Source: Canna indica (taxonomy: Eukaryota; Streptophyta; Magnoliopsida; Zingiberales; Cannaceae). From it: a stretch of DNA of 64,000 nucleotides. This document shows, in pieces, positions 22,612-34,756 of the stretch (position 1 is the first letter of the stretch; each line of letters opens with the position of its first letter). The DNA lies in contig CP136896.1 in NCBI GenBank assembly GCA_034359265.1, forward strand, positions 64,243,501-64,307,500. Reading direction: 5' to 3'. The translations under genes and the position numbers were made by a program. The notes below the pieces were generated by a model. It was not told the DNA's origin. It ran no database searches and worked only from the letters and a program-made list of their open reading frames with translations.

Positions 22612-24262
22612 CAATTTCGGTTTTTTCGGTTCGGTTAACCAATAAAATAATTTAGCATATCAATTTCTAATGGAAATGCATATTTGAAGCTAACAATGAC
22701 ACACATAAGCTACTTAACATTCATTTTTAAGTATGTCACAGTGACACACATGAGGTTATGAGCTACTTAACATTCATACTTGCCTATTTGGAAATGCATA
22801 AATTGTTCACATAAACATAAAGGTACTGCACACAACAGTACACACAAACTAAGTAACTACTTCAAGCTAATGTCCAAAATAAAATACAATCCACAACAAT
22901 CCAGATAATACTACACACAACACACATTAAGGTGCAGTATTTGGAGAAAATTAGCAATTGTTTTTTAAAAGCATAAGGACTAAACAGTGTTTTGAAATAA
23001 AAACATAAGATTAATGCATCTAATATTATTCTCCATGCTAATGGACTCCCTAATTTGCATGTTTAATTTGTGACTAGCGACAAAAGTAAAGTTCTAGCTA
23101 TGGCAATTTCTCTGGTGACTCAATCCTTTCACATTTAAATTTGCTATTGTTGTCTATTCATTGTCTGTTTTTACTAATGTGTGTTACTCCCATGGCTAGA
23201 ATCTGTCAGTCTCATTGGGGCATGGTCAATCGAAACAACAACTACAACAAATTTGTTACTTATGCAATGGTGATTTTTTTCTTCCATGTTAATTGTGGAA
23301 GAAAGCAGGGTGTCAATTTTTGACTCGTGTAGTTAAATCGTCAAATTAACTACTGCTACAGGAAATATTATTATTTAAATTCAATAAAAATATACTTCCC
23401 TAGCTGTATTCGCTCCCTCTGCCTCTGCCTCTCTGTATTCGCTCTCTGAAACTCTCCCTCTCCCTCTCCCTCTCTGTTTTCAAGATCACATCAGATATTT
23501 TCTATCTACTACTTGCTATACTTCCCTAGCTTAGAAATGATTTTACATATCATATAATTATAGAAGTAGTACAGTGTGTCTTGCAGCAATTGAAGACTCA
23601 CAAGCGGAAACGATAAGAAGAATGCCAAAATTCGAAGAAGGCACGAAGGCAACACTAAGAGAAGTGATATAGTATGTCTTGCAAGAAGCAAAGGAAAATG
23701 ATATAGGAAGAATGCAAAGGAGAGGCGGGCAGTGATACATACCCGACTGGTGCGCCGGTTGAAGATGAGGAGAGCCGGCGCCAACTGGTGCGGGGGGACT
23801 CGGGATGGTGAAGGCCGGCGATTGGAGGGTACGGTGTGCGGGGGAATGAGAGAGGAGGCCGGAGCCGGAGGCTGCGGCGTGCGACTTGGAAGAAGCCGGG
23901 CGTTGGGCACTCGGGTCTCACGAGTGACGGCTGGACAGTGGATACAAGAAAACTAGGGTTTCTAAGTTTTTAATATTTCATACTTATATTTTAAAGTTAT
24001 TTTTTATTTTATATATTATTATTTAATATAAAATATTATATATATTAAATAATAAGTCGTACCGGTCGATTAATTGAAACCGATTAACTTTTTAACCCCC
24101 AGACCGAACCCAAATTCAAAAACCAAAAAAATCAAAAATAAAACCCGAAATCGAAAAAACTGATTCAGTTAATCGGAAAACTAATCCGAATACCGGAAAA
24201 ACCGGTTCGGTTTCGGACCAATTTTCCGGTTAACCAAAAATCCAATTTTTTTTTCTCACATC
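22612..24262. mobile_element. Degenerate hAT-like element enclosing foreign DNA
   Basis: 22612-22660 (TTTCGGTTTTTTCGGTTCGG, then GGTTAACCAATAAA) resembles the interior of the MITE at 6203-6946; 24055-24262 (ACCGGTCGATTAATTGAAAC onward to GGTTAACC and TTTTTTCTCACATCTAC) resembles its right end. Between them lie about 1.4 kb unrelated to that MITE, including the leader-like fragment at 23640-23955. The left terminus is missing, fused to the eIF2A promoter. Confidence 0.45.
23640..23955 (-). other. GC-rich gene-leader-like fragment, possibly captured
   Basis: Read on the minus strand it begins GAAACCCTAGTTTTCTTG, a motif very common in plant 5' leaders. It continues with C-rich, Pro/Ser/Arg-coding-like sequence and meets a possible splice donor (CAGTCGG/GTATGTATC) at about 23740. 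No known protein domain is recognisable. It sits between MITE-like ends, so capture of a host gene's first exon is a possibility. Confidence 0.3.
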
Positions 24263-24373
24263 TACATCTTATTGTCTCACTTCTTTATTAATTTAAATGA
24301 ATTTTCATGTATTTATTATTTTAAAAATATAACAATTATAAAGTTATATACAAGAAATAATATTTTATATATC

Positions 24374-26394
24374 TTTTGTCACACCCCAACTGAGGGTAGT
24401 GTGACCGGCAATGGCCTACATCCTGCCATGTAGCCTACTATCTACACTAACATCAAGAAAACCAAGACATATCGACTGAAAGAAAACTCAACATATTTTA
24501 TAAAAGTTTGCAAGTTACAATATATAAGTTTTTCAAAATAAATAGAAACATCAACATCAAATCTGAATAGTCAAATATCAAGTTTTACAATTCTTTTCAA
24601 TTACAACCGTCAGTGCAGAAACAAAATCAACATAACTAGGCACTAGTCTAAGACTCATGGACGCCGCTACGAGATATGACACCGCCTCCGCCCTCCAGCT
24701 ACACCATGTCGACACCAAGCTACTGCTCATGCTCTGCAGAAATAGAAATAAACTGTGAGTCCACTAGGGACTCAGTGAGTGGCTCAAATGAACCTTCACA
24801 TAAGCCTCGGTCATGCATATATATCATATAAGACAATAAAGGAATGTACAATGAGGTAAAATTTATTTCTAATGCGACTACAGACCCTCAACGGATCCAT
24901 CAACATCAACTGTACATGATAACCTGCTACCTTGACTTATCAAGCCTTCGGCATCCGGCCCTCGAGCCTTCTCATCGAATCATATCCCGGCAATCGCAGT
25001 CCCTACCATATCAAGTAGTATCGTACTGGTCATCGGCCACATCATCTCAAGATGCAAGAAAACAATCTCGGGCCATCGACTAGGATGGTCCACTAGTCTT
25101 CGGACACCGTCTGGGGTAAGGATAGTTAGTCCCACCCAATTGGGGTCTGGGACCTAGCGGGCCCGTTGGCGCACCTCTAGACCCAACTGGTCGAGCTGAG
25201 CATTGGTCATTTCCGACCTTCTCGCCCCTCGACGAACCATCTCAAGCACATTACACAATCAATATCCTAGAGTTTCCATATATACACACATCAGGCCTTT
25301 GCCCGCATCTGGCCTATGTCCGGCTATCGGGTCAACAGTTTATGTCACCCTTTCAATATATATGCACATACGAGCTCTAAGTTTCCAAAAGTATACAAGC
25401 AGACATAGAAGTGTTATCGTCTCATAACTAAGTTTCCATAAATGTGCTATGATCATCTAGTGACGCCTTACATGATACCTATCCTCCTACACTGTCTTAG
25501 GTGAGAATTTCCATGAATCGACCTTGGAATACCATCCGAGAACATTTAGGGCAGCATGTATAATCCAAAGAAAAATGTGCAAATATTGTAACATTCATCA
25601 TATATGACCATATTGTTTATACATAACAATTCTTATACTACCTTAGGAATATTAGCACAATAAGGAGCAGCTATCTAGCATGGCAAGGTAGGTAATGAAT
25701 TTAAATAACATGTATGAAATACAAAACATGGTAACAATGTCAACATCCAAAGTTTAAGGATCTAATGCTAAGTATGGTTACAAAATTAGCATTTCTATAA
25801 TTCAAAATCAATTAAGCTACTTGCTAAGTTTGGTGTTCTTCCTAAGTATTGTCATATCTTTATGTGTGATCCTTAAAATCATGAAATTTCCATCTAAAGC
25901 AAGTCTCTCCTCCTCTCCCTAACCTTGGCCGAACCATGAGCAAGGAGGACCTTGCTCGGCCAAGGTCCTTGGGATAGGAAAAGAGGGAGGAGACTCTAGC
26001 TATACCTTTACCTCTTCAATTTCGCATACAATTTAAATACCAACGAACTACTTAATCTTCCCCTCACCCTTGGCCGAACCCTCTTCATGAGTTGTAGGGT
26101 TCATTCGGCCACTTCAAGGAACTTTAGAGAGGGCACACTTCATAACGCGCGAGACGTTCAAAGGAACTACATCAAAATAGTGATATAAGGTCATCTAAAG
26201 GCCTTCTTGCCGTCAAGGGAATCGGGGAAAATTTCGGCATGACATTTCCCCTTTTCCCATGACTCGGCAGCCCCAAGAACATGCAAATCGACGAATAAAA
26301 TAGTGAGATCCGATAAGAAATTTCATAAAATTGTGAATACATGTCGTTGAAATCATGGATCGATCTAAGGTTCATATATAAGAAACTTCATATA
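24374..26394. mobile_element. Possible Ty3/Gypsy LTR-derived fragment
   Basis: Starts TGTCACACCCCAACTGAGGG, a typical start of plant Gypsy LTRs, and contains TGAGTCCACTAGGGACTCAG followed by TGAGTGGC as in such repeats. No reverse transcriptase or integrase frame and no second LTR were found; the right border is undefined and may lie where the eIF2A-derived unit begins. Confidence 0.35.
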
Positions 26395-26503
26395 TAAAGA
26401 GATGATGTGGAAAGCATATTAGTAACTGTATATAATAACTCAACATGCCTTGTATCAATATATCAAAGATAACAAGCTGATTAGATTAATAACTAAAGGA
26501 TAC

Positions 26504-26647
26504 GTCTTCCTTTTGGGTTGAATCTGATTGTGTTGTAAGGACCTTGACGAAGCTCAAGCGATGGATAGCATTTTCTATCAAATATTGTTGCTTTTGTAGG
26601 CATGATTGTGTTCTATCGAATGTTAGTGATTGAACAAGAGAAGACAT
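26504..26647 (-). pseudogene. eIF2A relic B: exon 6 fused to exon 1
   Basis: 26504-26605 matches eIF2A exon 6 (20697-20798), with its flanking intron out to about 26395. After a short junction it runs straight into exon 1, with the ATG at 26647. Exons 2-5 are absent, implying an internal deletion in this copy, and the junction lies outside normal splice sites. It cannot encode eIF2A. Confidence 0.8.
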
Positions 26648-26813
26648 TGAATCCAGGTATAACTTAAACTTCAACGCTCAGAAAATTATGTTAATCTGCA
26701 TCTTCAAGAAGCTCATGTCTTTGAACCTTGATAAGAAAATGAATATCCGATGCACATAATTCAGGGAGGAAGCTGAAATTTTTATAGATATACATACAAA
26801 TCTAGGACATTAC

Positions 26814-27629
26814 GGGCCTGTTTGGTTAGCGAAACCAAGTCTGTTTTCATGGTTTCAGTTTCACTGAAACCAAAACTGCTTACGAAAACGTGTTTGGTTT
26901 AGTATTTTCGTGAAACTGAATCGAAATCAGAATGAAAACGAAATCAGTTTTCTTAATAAAAATGAAAACAACAGAATGTTATTTTCTGTGGTTTCGAGAC
27001 TGTCGGTTTCGTTATCAAAATGCTATGACAACTTTGTAATTATAAATATTTATTTATAAAATTAATTAATTTAAAAATAAATCAAACTATATCGAATTTT
27101 TAAAAATAAAAATAAAAATCATCATTTTTAACTCAAACTTTTATCTTAAATTTATAAAATAATTAAACCAATTTATATCTAATTGACTCAAACCCAAAGT
27201 TTAAATAACTCAATTTTCTTAAAGTTGGTCTATTTATAATTTAATCAAACCTAATTTTAGATCATTGGACTTATTTTTTTTTGAAATTTTATAATAACTA
27301 TTAATTAATTTTTATATCTAATTGAACAAAAAAATCTTAAATTACCAATAACTTAATTAATTAAATCATTTAAATATTTTGTAATCATATTAACAAATAT
27401 TTAATTTTGTAAATTAACTAAACATTTAATTACTACTAAAAATGTTCAAGGAAAATTAATATTATTTTTTATAATCAAATAAATATTTACTGGTTTCAAC
27501 TAACTAAAACTGATGTTGTTTTTATTAACCAAACGCGTTTTCAGAAAACTGAAAACTAGAAACTAAAACCAAGTTTTCAGTTTCACTGAAACCAAACCAG
27601 AAAATAATTTTCGCTAACCAAACAACACC
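26814..27629. mobile_element. Harbinger-like MITE inside unit B
   Basis: 816-bp insertion starting GGGCCTGTTTGGTTAGCGAA and ending, inverted, GGTGTTGTTTGGTTAGCGAA. It is flanked by TAC on both sides (26811-26813, 27630-27632). The uninterrupted site GGACATTACAAATTTC is present at the same place in eIF2A (about 22258) and in units C and D, so the insertion is defined to the base and postdates the duplications. Non-coding, AT-rich centre. Termini and 3-bp duplication fit PIF/Harbinger. Confidence 0.85.
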
Positions 27630-28949
27630 TACAAATTTCATTGGTTGAAGCAGAAGTAATCTACGTACAGAACAATGTTGGCATATAACAACTTGGGCAT
27701 ATTAGATATTTAATTACTACTCTCGTAGAATAAATAGCTTCCCGGAGGTGCAAACTCTAAATGCCGCACTAACACAGTCTCCGCGGCAGCAAATAGACGA
27801 CATAAACCCTAGTGAAAAAGCTAAAGAAAAAGGGGTAATCTTTTTCGTACCACTGTCAATAATCGACGGTGAATCTCCCTACGGTGGTAGTCTCAAATTG
27901 TTGAATTTTATCTGACCGCTGCTCGCTGCTCCTGGCCCCTCGTCTCGTGGCTGCCGGCGTGAGAGTGGACGACGAAGGAACCTTAGTGATCGCTGGGGGA
28001 TTCAGACCGAACCGAGAGGCAAATTTATTGGATGGAGTGGTTTGGACCGGTCTTGGCTCAAATTTTCTTACGGATCGAGATGGTCCAAATTGGTTCGGTT
28101 CAATCATGAATTATGTTTAGGAAGAAACAAAATAAAAAACAAAATGGGAAAATGAACATGTGATTATTACGGAAAAATATGATTATCTATAAATTGTTTG
28201 AGAAATGAGAAACTTTTGTGATCTTCTAATGTATGCTAAACTTTATTTTGGAAAAAATAACTTTGTTGATATAATTATTAGATGCAATTAGAAAGCTACA
28301 TTATAATGATAATATACATTACCATAAAATATATTATCACCTTCAATTTATCGATAATATAACATTACATCATTTGACATATTTGGTAAACATAGACGAG
28401 AATCTAATTTTGTATTTTTGACTTCACAAAAAACTACTAATATAGTCTTTCTCACTTGTTTCGCGATATGCCCTCGCGCACACACTTTTTCGTTTCTTTC
28501 AGTAAATCTAAAATTTGCTAGTGCCTTGCACGAAGAAGAATGTATGAAATAGGAGGACAATATTAAAATTTAAAATTATCATTAGGTGATAACCCACATA
28601 CTTATCTCTCTTGTGTTGGCATTGGAAATTTAAAAAGTCACATTCAGCGCATAATGGTAAAATTAAAACAAGGTAAAATAAAAGTCTAATTCACTTCCAA
28701 CACAATCAAGCCCATAATGGAGAAAGAGGTTCATTTTCTTCAACGTAATGAAAGTCCAATTCACTTGTACATTGTAGGACTGTGCATGGGTATTGGGTAT
28801 ACTTGAAATTTATTCGATTGGGTAGGTTTCGTGTAGACTCGAATTAAATTCTGGTATTGTCCGAAATAAAAATTAAACAATCGGTTCGATTTCGATTCCT
28901 GATTCAAAATTTAGAAATCAATCTTGTACTTGATAAGATTCATATATCA

Positions 28950-29231
28950 AGAATAATAAACACTGATGGTAGAGTTGTCTTTAGTCACCATAAGCCTTGA
29001 TCCATTTTCACTGAATCTTGCAACATTACAAGGAACTCTCTCAAGTTTGTCAAGTGGCTGCCCATTGGTGAGTGGAGGTCCTTTCCATATTGAAAACCCT
29101 TCTAGCTCTCGAGCTTCAGTAATGAAAACAAATATAAACAATAAATTAATAACACAAAGTAGAAAATCATACGAGTGCAGCAAATACGTACCTAGGATCT
29201 CAAATGTTGGTGATTGAACAAGAGAAGACAT
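28950..29231 (-). pseudogene. eIF2A relic C: exon 1 and part of exon 2
   Basis: Exon 1 (ATG at 29231, donor after 29192) and the first roughly 160 nt of exon 2 (from 29113) are preserved with their intron and splice sites. Exon 2 is cut at the unit junction near 28950, so only about 65 residues of the propeller start remain. Scattered substitutions (for example SPTFE for SPTLE) separate it from the gene. Confidence 0.85.
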
Positions 29232-30069
29232 TGAATCCTGGTATAACTTAAACTTCAATGCTCAGAAAATTATGTTAGTCTGCAGCTTCAAGAAGCTCGT
29301 GTCTTTGAAACTTGACAAGAAAATGAATACCTGATACACATAATTCAGGGAGAAAGCTGAAATTTTTATACATATACATACAAATCTAGGACATTACATA
29401 TTTCATTGGTTGAAGCAGAAGTAATCTACGTACAGAACAATGCTGGCATATAACAACTTGGGCAGATTAGATATTTAATTACTACTCTCGCAGAATAACA
29501 AACTCTATGTGCCACACTAACACAGACTCCGCGGCAGCAAATAGACGGCAAAAAACCTAGTGAAAAAGCTAAAGAAAAAGGGGTAACCTTTTTCGTACCG
29601 TTGTCAATAACCGATGGTGAGTCTCCCTACCGTGGTAGTCTCAAATTATTGAATTTTATCCGATTGCTGCTCGCTGCTCGCTGCTCGCTGCTCTTGGCGC
29701 CTCGTCTCGTGGTTGCCGGCGTGAGAGTGGACGATGAAGGAACCTTAGCGATCGCCGGGTGATTCAGACCGAACCGGGAGTCAAATTTATTAGATGGAGT
29801 GGCTTGAACCGGTCTTGGCTTAAATTTTCTTACGGATCAAGATGGTCCGAATTGGTTCGGTTCAATGATGAATTATGTTTAGGAAGAAACAAAATAAAAA
29901 ACAAAAAGGGAAAATGAACATGCGATTATTAGTGAAAAATATGATTATCTATAAATTATTTGAGAAATGAGAAACTTTTACCATCTTCTACTGTATGCTA
30001 AACTTTATTTTGGAAAAAATAACTTTTTTGATATAATTATTAGATGCAATTAGAAAGATATGTTATAAT

Positions 30070-30306
30070 TATGGAAGATATCAGGTTGAAGAGACCGCAG
30101 AGATGATTCGCAGGAATGGAATCAATTGATTTGTATATTCAACCATGTTGATGTTACAATGAACGACTGCTTATATACACATGGGACGAAGACGAAACGA
30201 ATGGTCAGTGTGGATAAAATGTTTGCATGGCGTTTGCATGTTACTGTGCATTTAAAGTATGAAGAGTTATTGAGGTGTTTTGTCTGCATAGTAATCATCC
30301 TTTATA
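30070..30306 (-). repeat. 3' LTR of the Copia element
   Basis: Left copy on the + strand. The coding frame ends about 12 nt inside it (stop at 30295-30297). Confidence 0.9.
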
Positions 30307-33300
30307 CGCCCCCGCAAGATAGGTATCGATTTCTGCGAGACCTATCTTGGTCCGGTGAGTCAAGAAAATCTTGGACTGCACTGGCTTGGTCAATGAGTCG
30401 GCTAGTTGTCTGTCAGCAGAGATGTATTCGACCAGCAGTGATTTGTTCCTCACCTGATCGCGCACAAAGTGGTAATCGATGGCGAGGTGTTTCATCCGAG
30501 TATTGAAGGCCGGGTTGTTGGAAAGAAAGGTAGCACCTAAGTTGTCACAGTGAGTGGTCGGTGCAACGGGAAGACAAATGCCAATTTCTCGTAGCAAATT
30601 CTCCAACCAGTTTGCCTCGGCAGCAGCGTTGGCCAGAGCTCGGTATTCGGCTTCGGTCGAGGATCGAGCTACCGTCCTTTGTTTCCGCGATGACCAGCTG
30701 ATGGCGGTTTGCCCAAGGAAGCTGATGTAGCCACTGGTTGAGCAACAGTTATCTACATCACCGCCCCAGTCGGAATCGGAGAACACTTTGAGAGTGAGCG
30801 GAGAGTTGGAGGTAATATGAAGTCCCAATGTTTGAGTGGCGTTGAGATATCGCAGAACGCGTTTGCAGGCTTGCCAGTGTGAGTGCTTTGGAGCGTGCAT
30901 GAATTGTGACAGCCGATTCACAGCGAAGCAGAGATCAGGTCTTGTAAAGCTGAGGTATTGAAGGGCCCCGACAGCGCTTCTGTATTGGTGAGGGTCAGTG
31001 GGAGGAGTGTCGTCGTCTAGTTGAAGTGGAGTTTTGGATGGTAATGGAGTTTCAACGCCTTTTGCTTCAGTCATGCCAAATCGTTGAAGTATATCGGAGA
31101 TGTACTTCCTTTGAGATAGTAGCAGACCATCTTCGGTTCTGAGTACCTCGATTCCAAGGAAGTAGGAGATTGGTTGAATGCCTTTAAGGGAGAAGCGTTG
31201 TGCTAGAGCTTGGTATATTTCGTGAATCTTGAGGGCGGAGTCTCCTGTTAAGATGATATCGTCGACGTATAGTAGGAGGAAGATTTTGAATGCTGAAGTG
31301 TGAAGTATGAACAGTGAGCAGTCGGACTTCAATTCATGAAAACCAATCGAAGTGATGTAGCTTTTGAATTCGTTGAACCATGCGCGAGGGGCCTGTTTGA
31401 GGCCATATATAGCTTTGTTCAATTTGCAGACGTGCGAAGGCTTGTTGCCGTCTACAAAACCAGGTGGTTGTATCATGTAGATATCATCCTCAAGCTGGCC
31501 GTGTAAGAAGGCGTTGTTAACGTCAAGTTGTTGGATGGGCCACTTATGAACTGTCGCGAGTGTGAGGAGTACTCGAATCGTAGTTGGTTTAACCACCGGG
31601 CTGAAGGTTTGTGTGAAATCGATTCTTGGGCGTTGGTGGAATCCTTTTGCGACTAGTCTCCCTTTGTATCTTTCGATGCTGCCATTCGGTTGTTGTTTCA
31701 CTTTAAAGACCCACTTGCATCCGATTAAATTCTGAGAAGGATGTGGAGGAACCAATGTCCATGTATTATTCTTGGTGAGAGCTTCTATTTCGTCTTGCAT
31801 GGCTCGTCGCCAGTGCATATTTTTCAGGGCCTGTTTGGTTGTGGCTGGAGTGCGAACAGAGGTAGTTAAAGCAGTATAATCTAGGGGTCGTCGCGGTTTG
31901 TGGATGTTATGTTGCGATCTGGTAATCATTCGCATTGGTTGAGGAAGAGCTGGCCCTGTGGATGAGTTATGACTTGGTTCAGATGTGGAAGCCGTGTGTT
32001 GAGGAACTGGAGTAGGATGTGATAGTTCAGTTGTATGGGGAACTTGCTGTGGAGATGCATGTGGGGCTTGCTATGGAGGTGGTGGAGATGCAATGTCAAG
32101 GCAGACCATAGTGTTGTCATCTGTGTTCGCAGGAATAGTGTTCGATGAAGGGAGGACATCAAACCAGGGAGCACTGCTTGTGACTGGGCGTAGATGGTGT
32201 GGTTGAATGTTTTGAAATGGAAATATATCCTCATGGAACTCTACATGCCGTGACGTATATAATTTTGAGGTTAACGGATCCAAGCATTGGTAGGCATGGT
32301 ATTTGATGGAGTAGCCGAGAAATACGCAGGGTCGTGACTTCGGCTCAAGTTTACTTGCCGAATACGGTTTGAGCCATGGGTAACAGAGGCAGCCGAAGCT
32401 TCGAAGGGAAGAAAAGTTTGGAGTTTGCTGAAATAGCTTTTGAAATGGTGAATCTCCATGCAGCAGAGGCGTAGGAAGCCGATTAATAAGATAGACTGCA
32501 GTGTTGCATGCATAGGTCCAGTATTTGAGAGGAATAGATGCCTGATGAAGAAGTGTAGTGGCGGTCTCTAATACATGTCGATGACGTCTCTCCACAGTGC
32601 TCACTCGCTGTGGAGTGTAAGGTGGACAGATCAAGTGTTGAATACCGAGGTGTTGTAACTGATCAGTTAACCCAATGAATTCTCCACCTCCATCTGTGTA
32701 TAAACTGAGGATGGAAGTGTTGAAAAATTTCTCGACTAGAGCTGTGAATGTAACAAATATGTGAGAAACATCTGACTTAGCTTTCATGGGAAACAGCCAC
32801 ATATATTTAGTATAGTGATCAACTATCAGCAAGTAGAATTTAAATCCATCAGCCGATGTAACTGGAGAAGGTCCCCAGACGTCCGAGTATAACAGTTCAA
32901 GAGGTTTACTGCTATGTAATGTGGATTCAAAAAACGGCAATTTGTGGCTCTTGTTACAAGAACAAGCATTACACTGTTGCTTGAGAGAACCTGATATAGG
33001 AATGTTGTAGGTGGATGCAATGTGCGCCAGAGTTCTTTGATTGGGGTGGCCGAGACGTTGATGCCATAGTTTGGCTGGAGCTTTGATGCTGGTGGATGCA
33101 AAGTTGGCTGAAGGTGAGAGATCCCCAGTCCACTCATAGATGTTAGCTTTGTTCCTGCCCCGAGCAAGGATCCGACCGGAATGAAGATCCTTAACAAGAA
33201 AGTGGGTGGGAAAGAACTCAGTGGAGACGTCGTTTTGAGTATAGAATTGAGCAACCGTTATCAATTTTTGTTGGATATGCGGAGCACAAACAGTGTTACG

Positions 33301-34432
33301 TAATATGAATGTATTCTCGGAATTGGAAATATAAGAATTGCCAGTATGAGTGATGTGAATGCTCTTACTATCCCCCAGGGTGACACCATCATCTCCAGTA
33401 TACTCGGAAGCTGGCTGAAGTGTTTGGGTATCACTAGTGATGTGATGAGAGGCTCCGGTATCCATAACCCATGTGTGAGGGGTTGATTGGCGACTGGTAT
33501 AGAATGCCCTGGCTTCCTCATGGTTGTGAGACTTTGATCGACAGTTTTTTGCAGTGTGGCCGATGCGGTCGCATAGTTGGCACTGAACTCGATTTTGATT
33601 GGTTTGAGGAGATGGTGGAGGTCGCCAAAAGGTCTGTCGAGAGGGTTGAGATGACTGTTGTGGTTGTCGGTGCCAATTTGAAGATGGATTCCAGTGGGAT
33701 CGGTTGTTGTAGGGTCTTGGTTTGGAGCCAAACTGGCTTCGTTCTTGTCGTTGAGAAAACTGCGCAGTGATCACTGGTTTGTTGGTCCTGTGCAGAATAA
33801 AAGCCTCATGGCCTGATAGTTTATCATACAGTTCCTCAAGAGATATTGGAGTGTCGCGCGACCTGATCGCGGCACTGATGTCGTTATACTCGGTACCTAG
33901 GCCACCCAAAATCTTTATTACGAGAGCTGATTCATCAATCGGAGAGTTTGCCATAGCTAATTCATTAGCTATCGACCTTATTTCATTGAAGTATTCGGAG
34001 ATCGATTTATTACCTTTGGTGGTCTGAGCGAGGTTTTCTTGAAGAGCATAAATCTGTGACTGTGATTTGTTTGCATATTGCGATGCTAACCGACCTCTTC
34101 CATGCATCAAAGGCTGAGGGGGATGTAGCGACCACTGTGATGATCGTCGGATCGACGGAGGCCATGATCGCATGGCGGATCAGGCCGTCTTGACGAAGCC
34201 AATTTTGTCGTTCCGTATTTTCTTCCATGGGACAGGGTAAGGAGCCGTCGATGTAGGGAGTCAGATCATACCCCAAAAGTAACAATTCAAGCTGGGTCTT
34301 CCAGTTCAAGTAGTTGCTGGCCCCTGTCAATTTTAGCGGCAACTGGGCGGCTGGGTTGATGGTGATGATTGTATTGGCCTGGTGTGTTGGGTTGAGGATG
34401 CCAAGACTTGATGAAGCTTCGTTCGTATCCAT
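30295..34432 (-). pseudogene. Copia gag-pol, one frameshift and one nonsense codon
   Basis: The ATG at 34432 opens gag (PLKLTGASNYLNWKTQLELL motif). Near 34100 the frame shifts by one base. The second frame carries the rest of gag with a zinc knuckle (CQLCDRIGHTAKNC), the protease motif DTGASHH, the integrase HHCC region (WHQRLGHPNQ...CNACSC) and catalytic-core motifs (YSDVWGP, YTDGGGEF). An in-frame TAG at 32071-32073 interrupts the linker before reverse transcriptase. The same frame continues through the RT active site LLLYVDDIILTG and the RNase H motif SSTEAEYRAL to the stop at 30295. Only these two lesions are obvious. Confidence 0.9.
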
Positions 34433-34508
34433 TGATAGAGGTGAGTGAAGAAAGGGGAGAGAGATAAAAAACAAAGGTGGATCGAAGAGCTCGATGGAGC
34501 AAATTAAA

Positions 34509-34520
34509 GCTCTGATACCA
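34509..34520 (-). other. Primer-binding site for initiator tRNA-Met
   Basis: The minus-strand sequence TGGTATCAGAGC directly follows the 5' LTR, the standard plant LTR-retrotransposon primer site. Confidence 0.9.
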
Positions 34521-34756
34521 TATGGAAGATATCAGGTTGAAGAGACCGCAGAGATGATTCGCAGGAATGGAATCAATTGATTTGTATATTCAATCATGTT
34601 GATGTTACAATGAACGACTGCTTTATACACATGGGACGAAGACGAAACGAATGGTCAGTGTAGATAAAATGTTTGCATGGCGTTTGCATGTTACTGTGCA
34701 TTTAACGTATGAAGAGTTATTGAGGCGTTTTGTCTGCATAGTAATCATCATTTATA
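34521..34756 (-). repeat. 5' LTR of the Copia element
   Basis: Right copy on the + strand; about 98% like the left LTR. Confidence 0.9.

Larger units (their letters stand above)
30070..34756 (-). mobile_element. Copia LTR retrotransposon, nearly intact
   Basis: A 4687-bp element on the minus strand inserted in unit C. The 5-bp target duplication ATAAT is exact (30065-30069, 34757-34761) and the empty site GTTATAATGATAATATAC occurs in unit D (36511 onward). LTRs are 237 bp (30070-30306) and 236 bp (34521-34756), with about five substitutions and one indel between them, so insertion is young. A tRNA-iMet primer site abuts the right LTR and a G-rich polypurine tract (about 30308-30315) abuts the left one. 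Domain order gag-protease-integrase-RT-RNaseH defines Copia. The LTR ends are TA...TA rather than TG...CA. Confidence 0.93.

Noticed and set aside
23509..23921. Overlapping minus-strand frames rich in Pro, Ser and Arg.
   Set aside because: No domain and codon pattern consistent with a non-coding leader; described as a leader-like fragment instead.
32271..33731. Several 80-156 aa frames inside the Copia region.
   Set aside because: Out-of-frame shadows of gag-pol.
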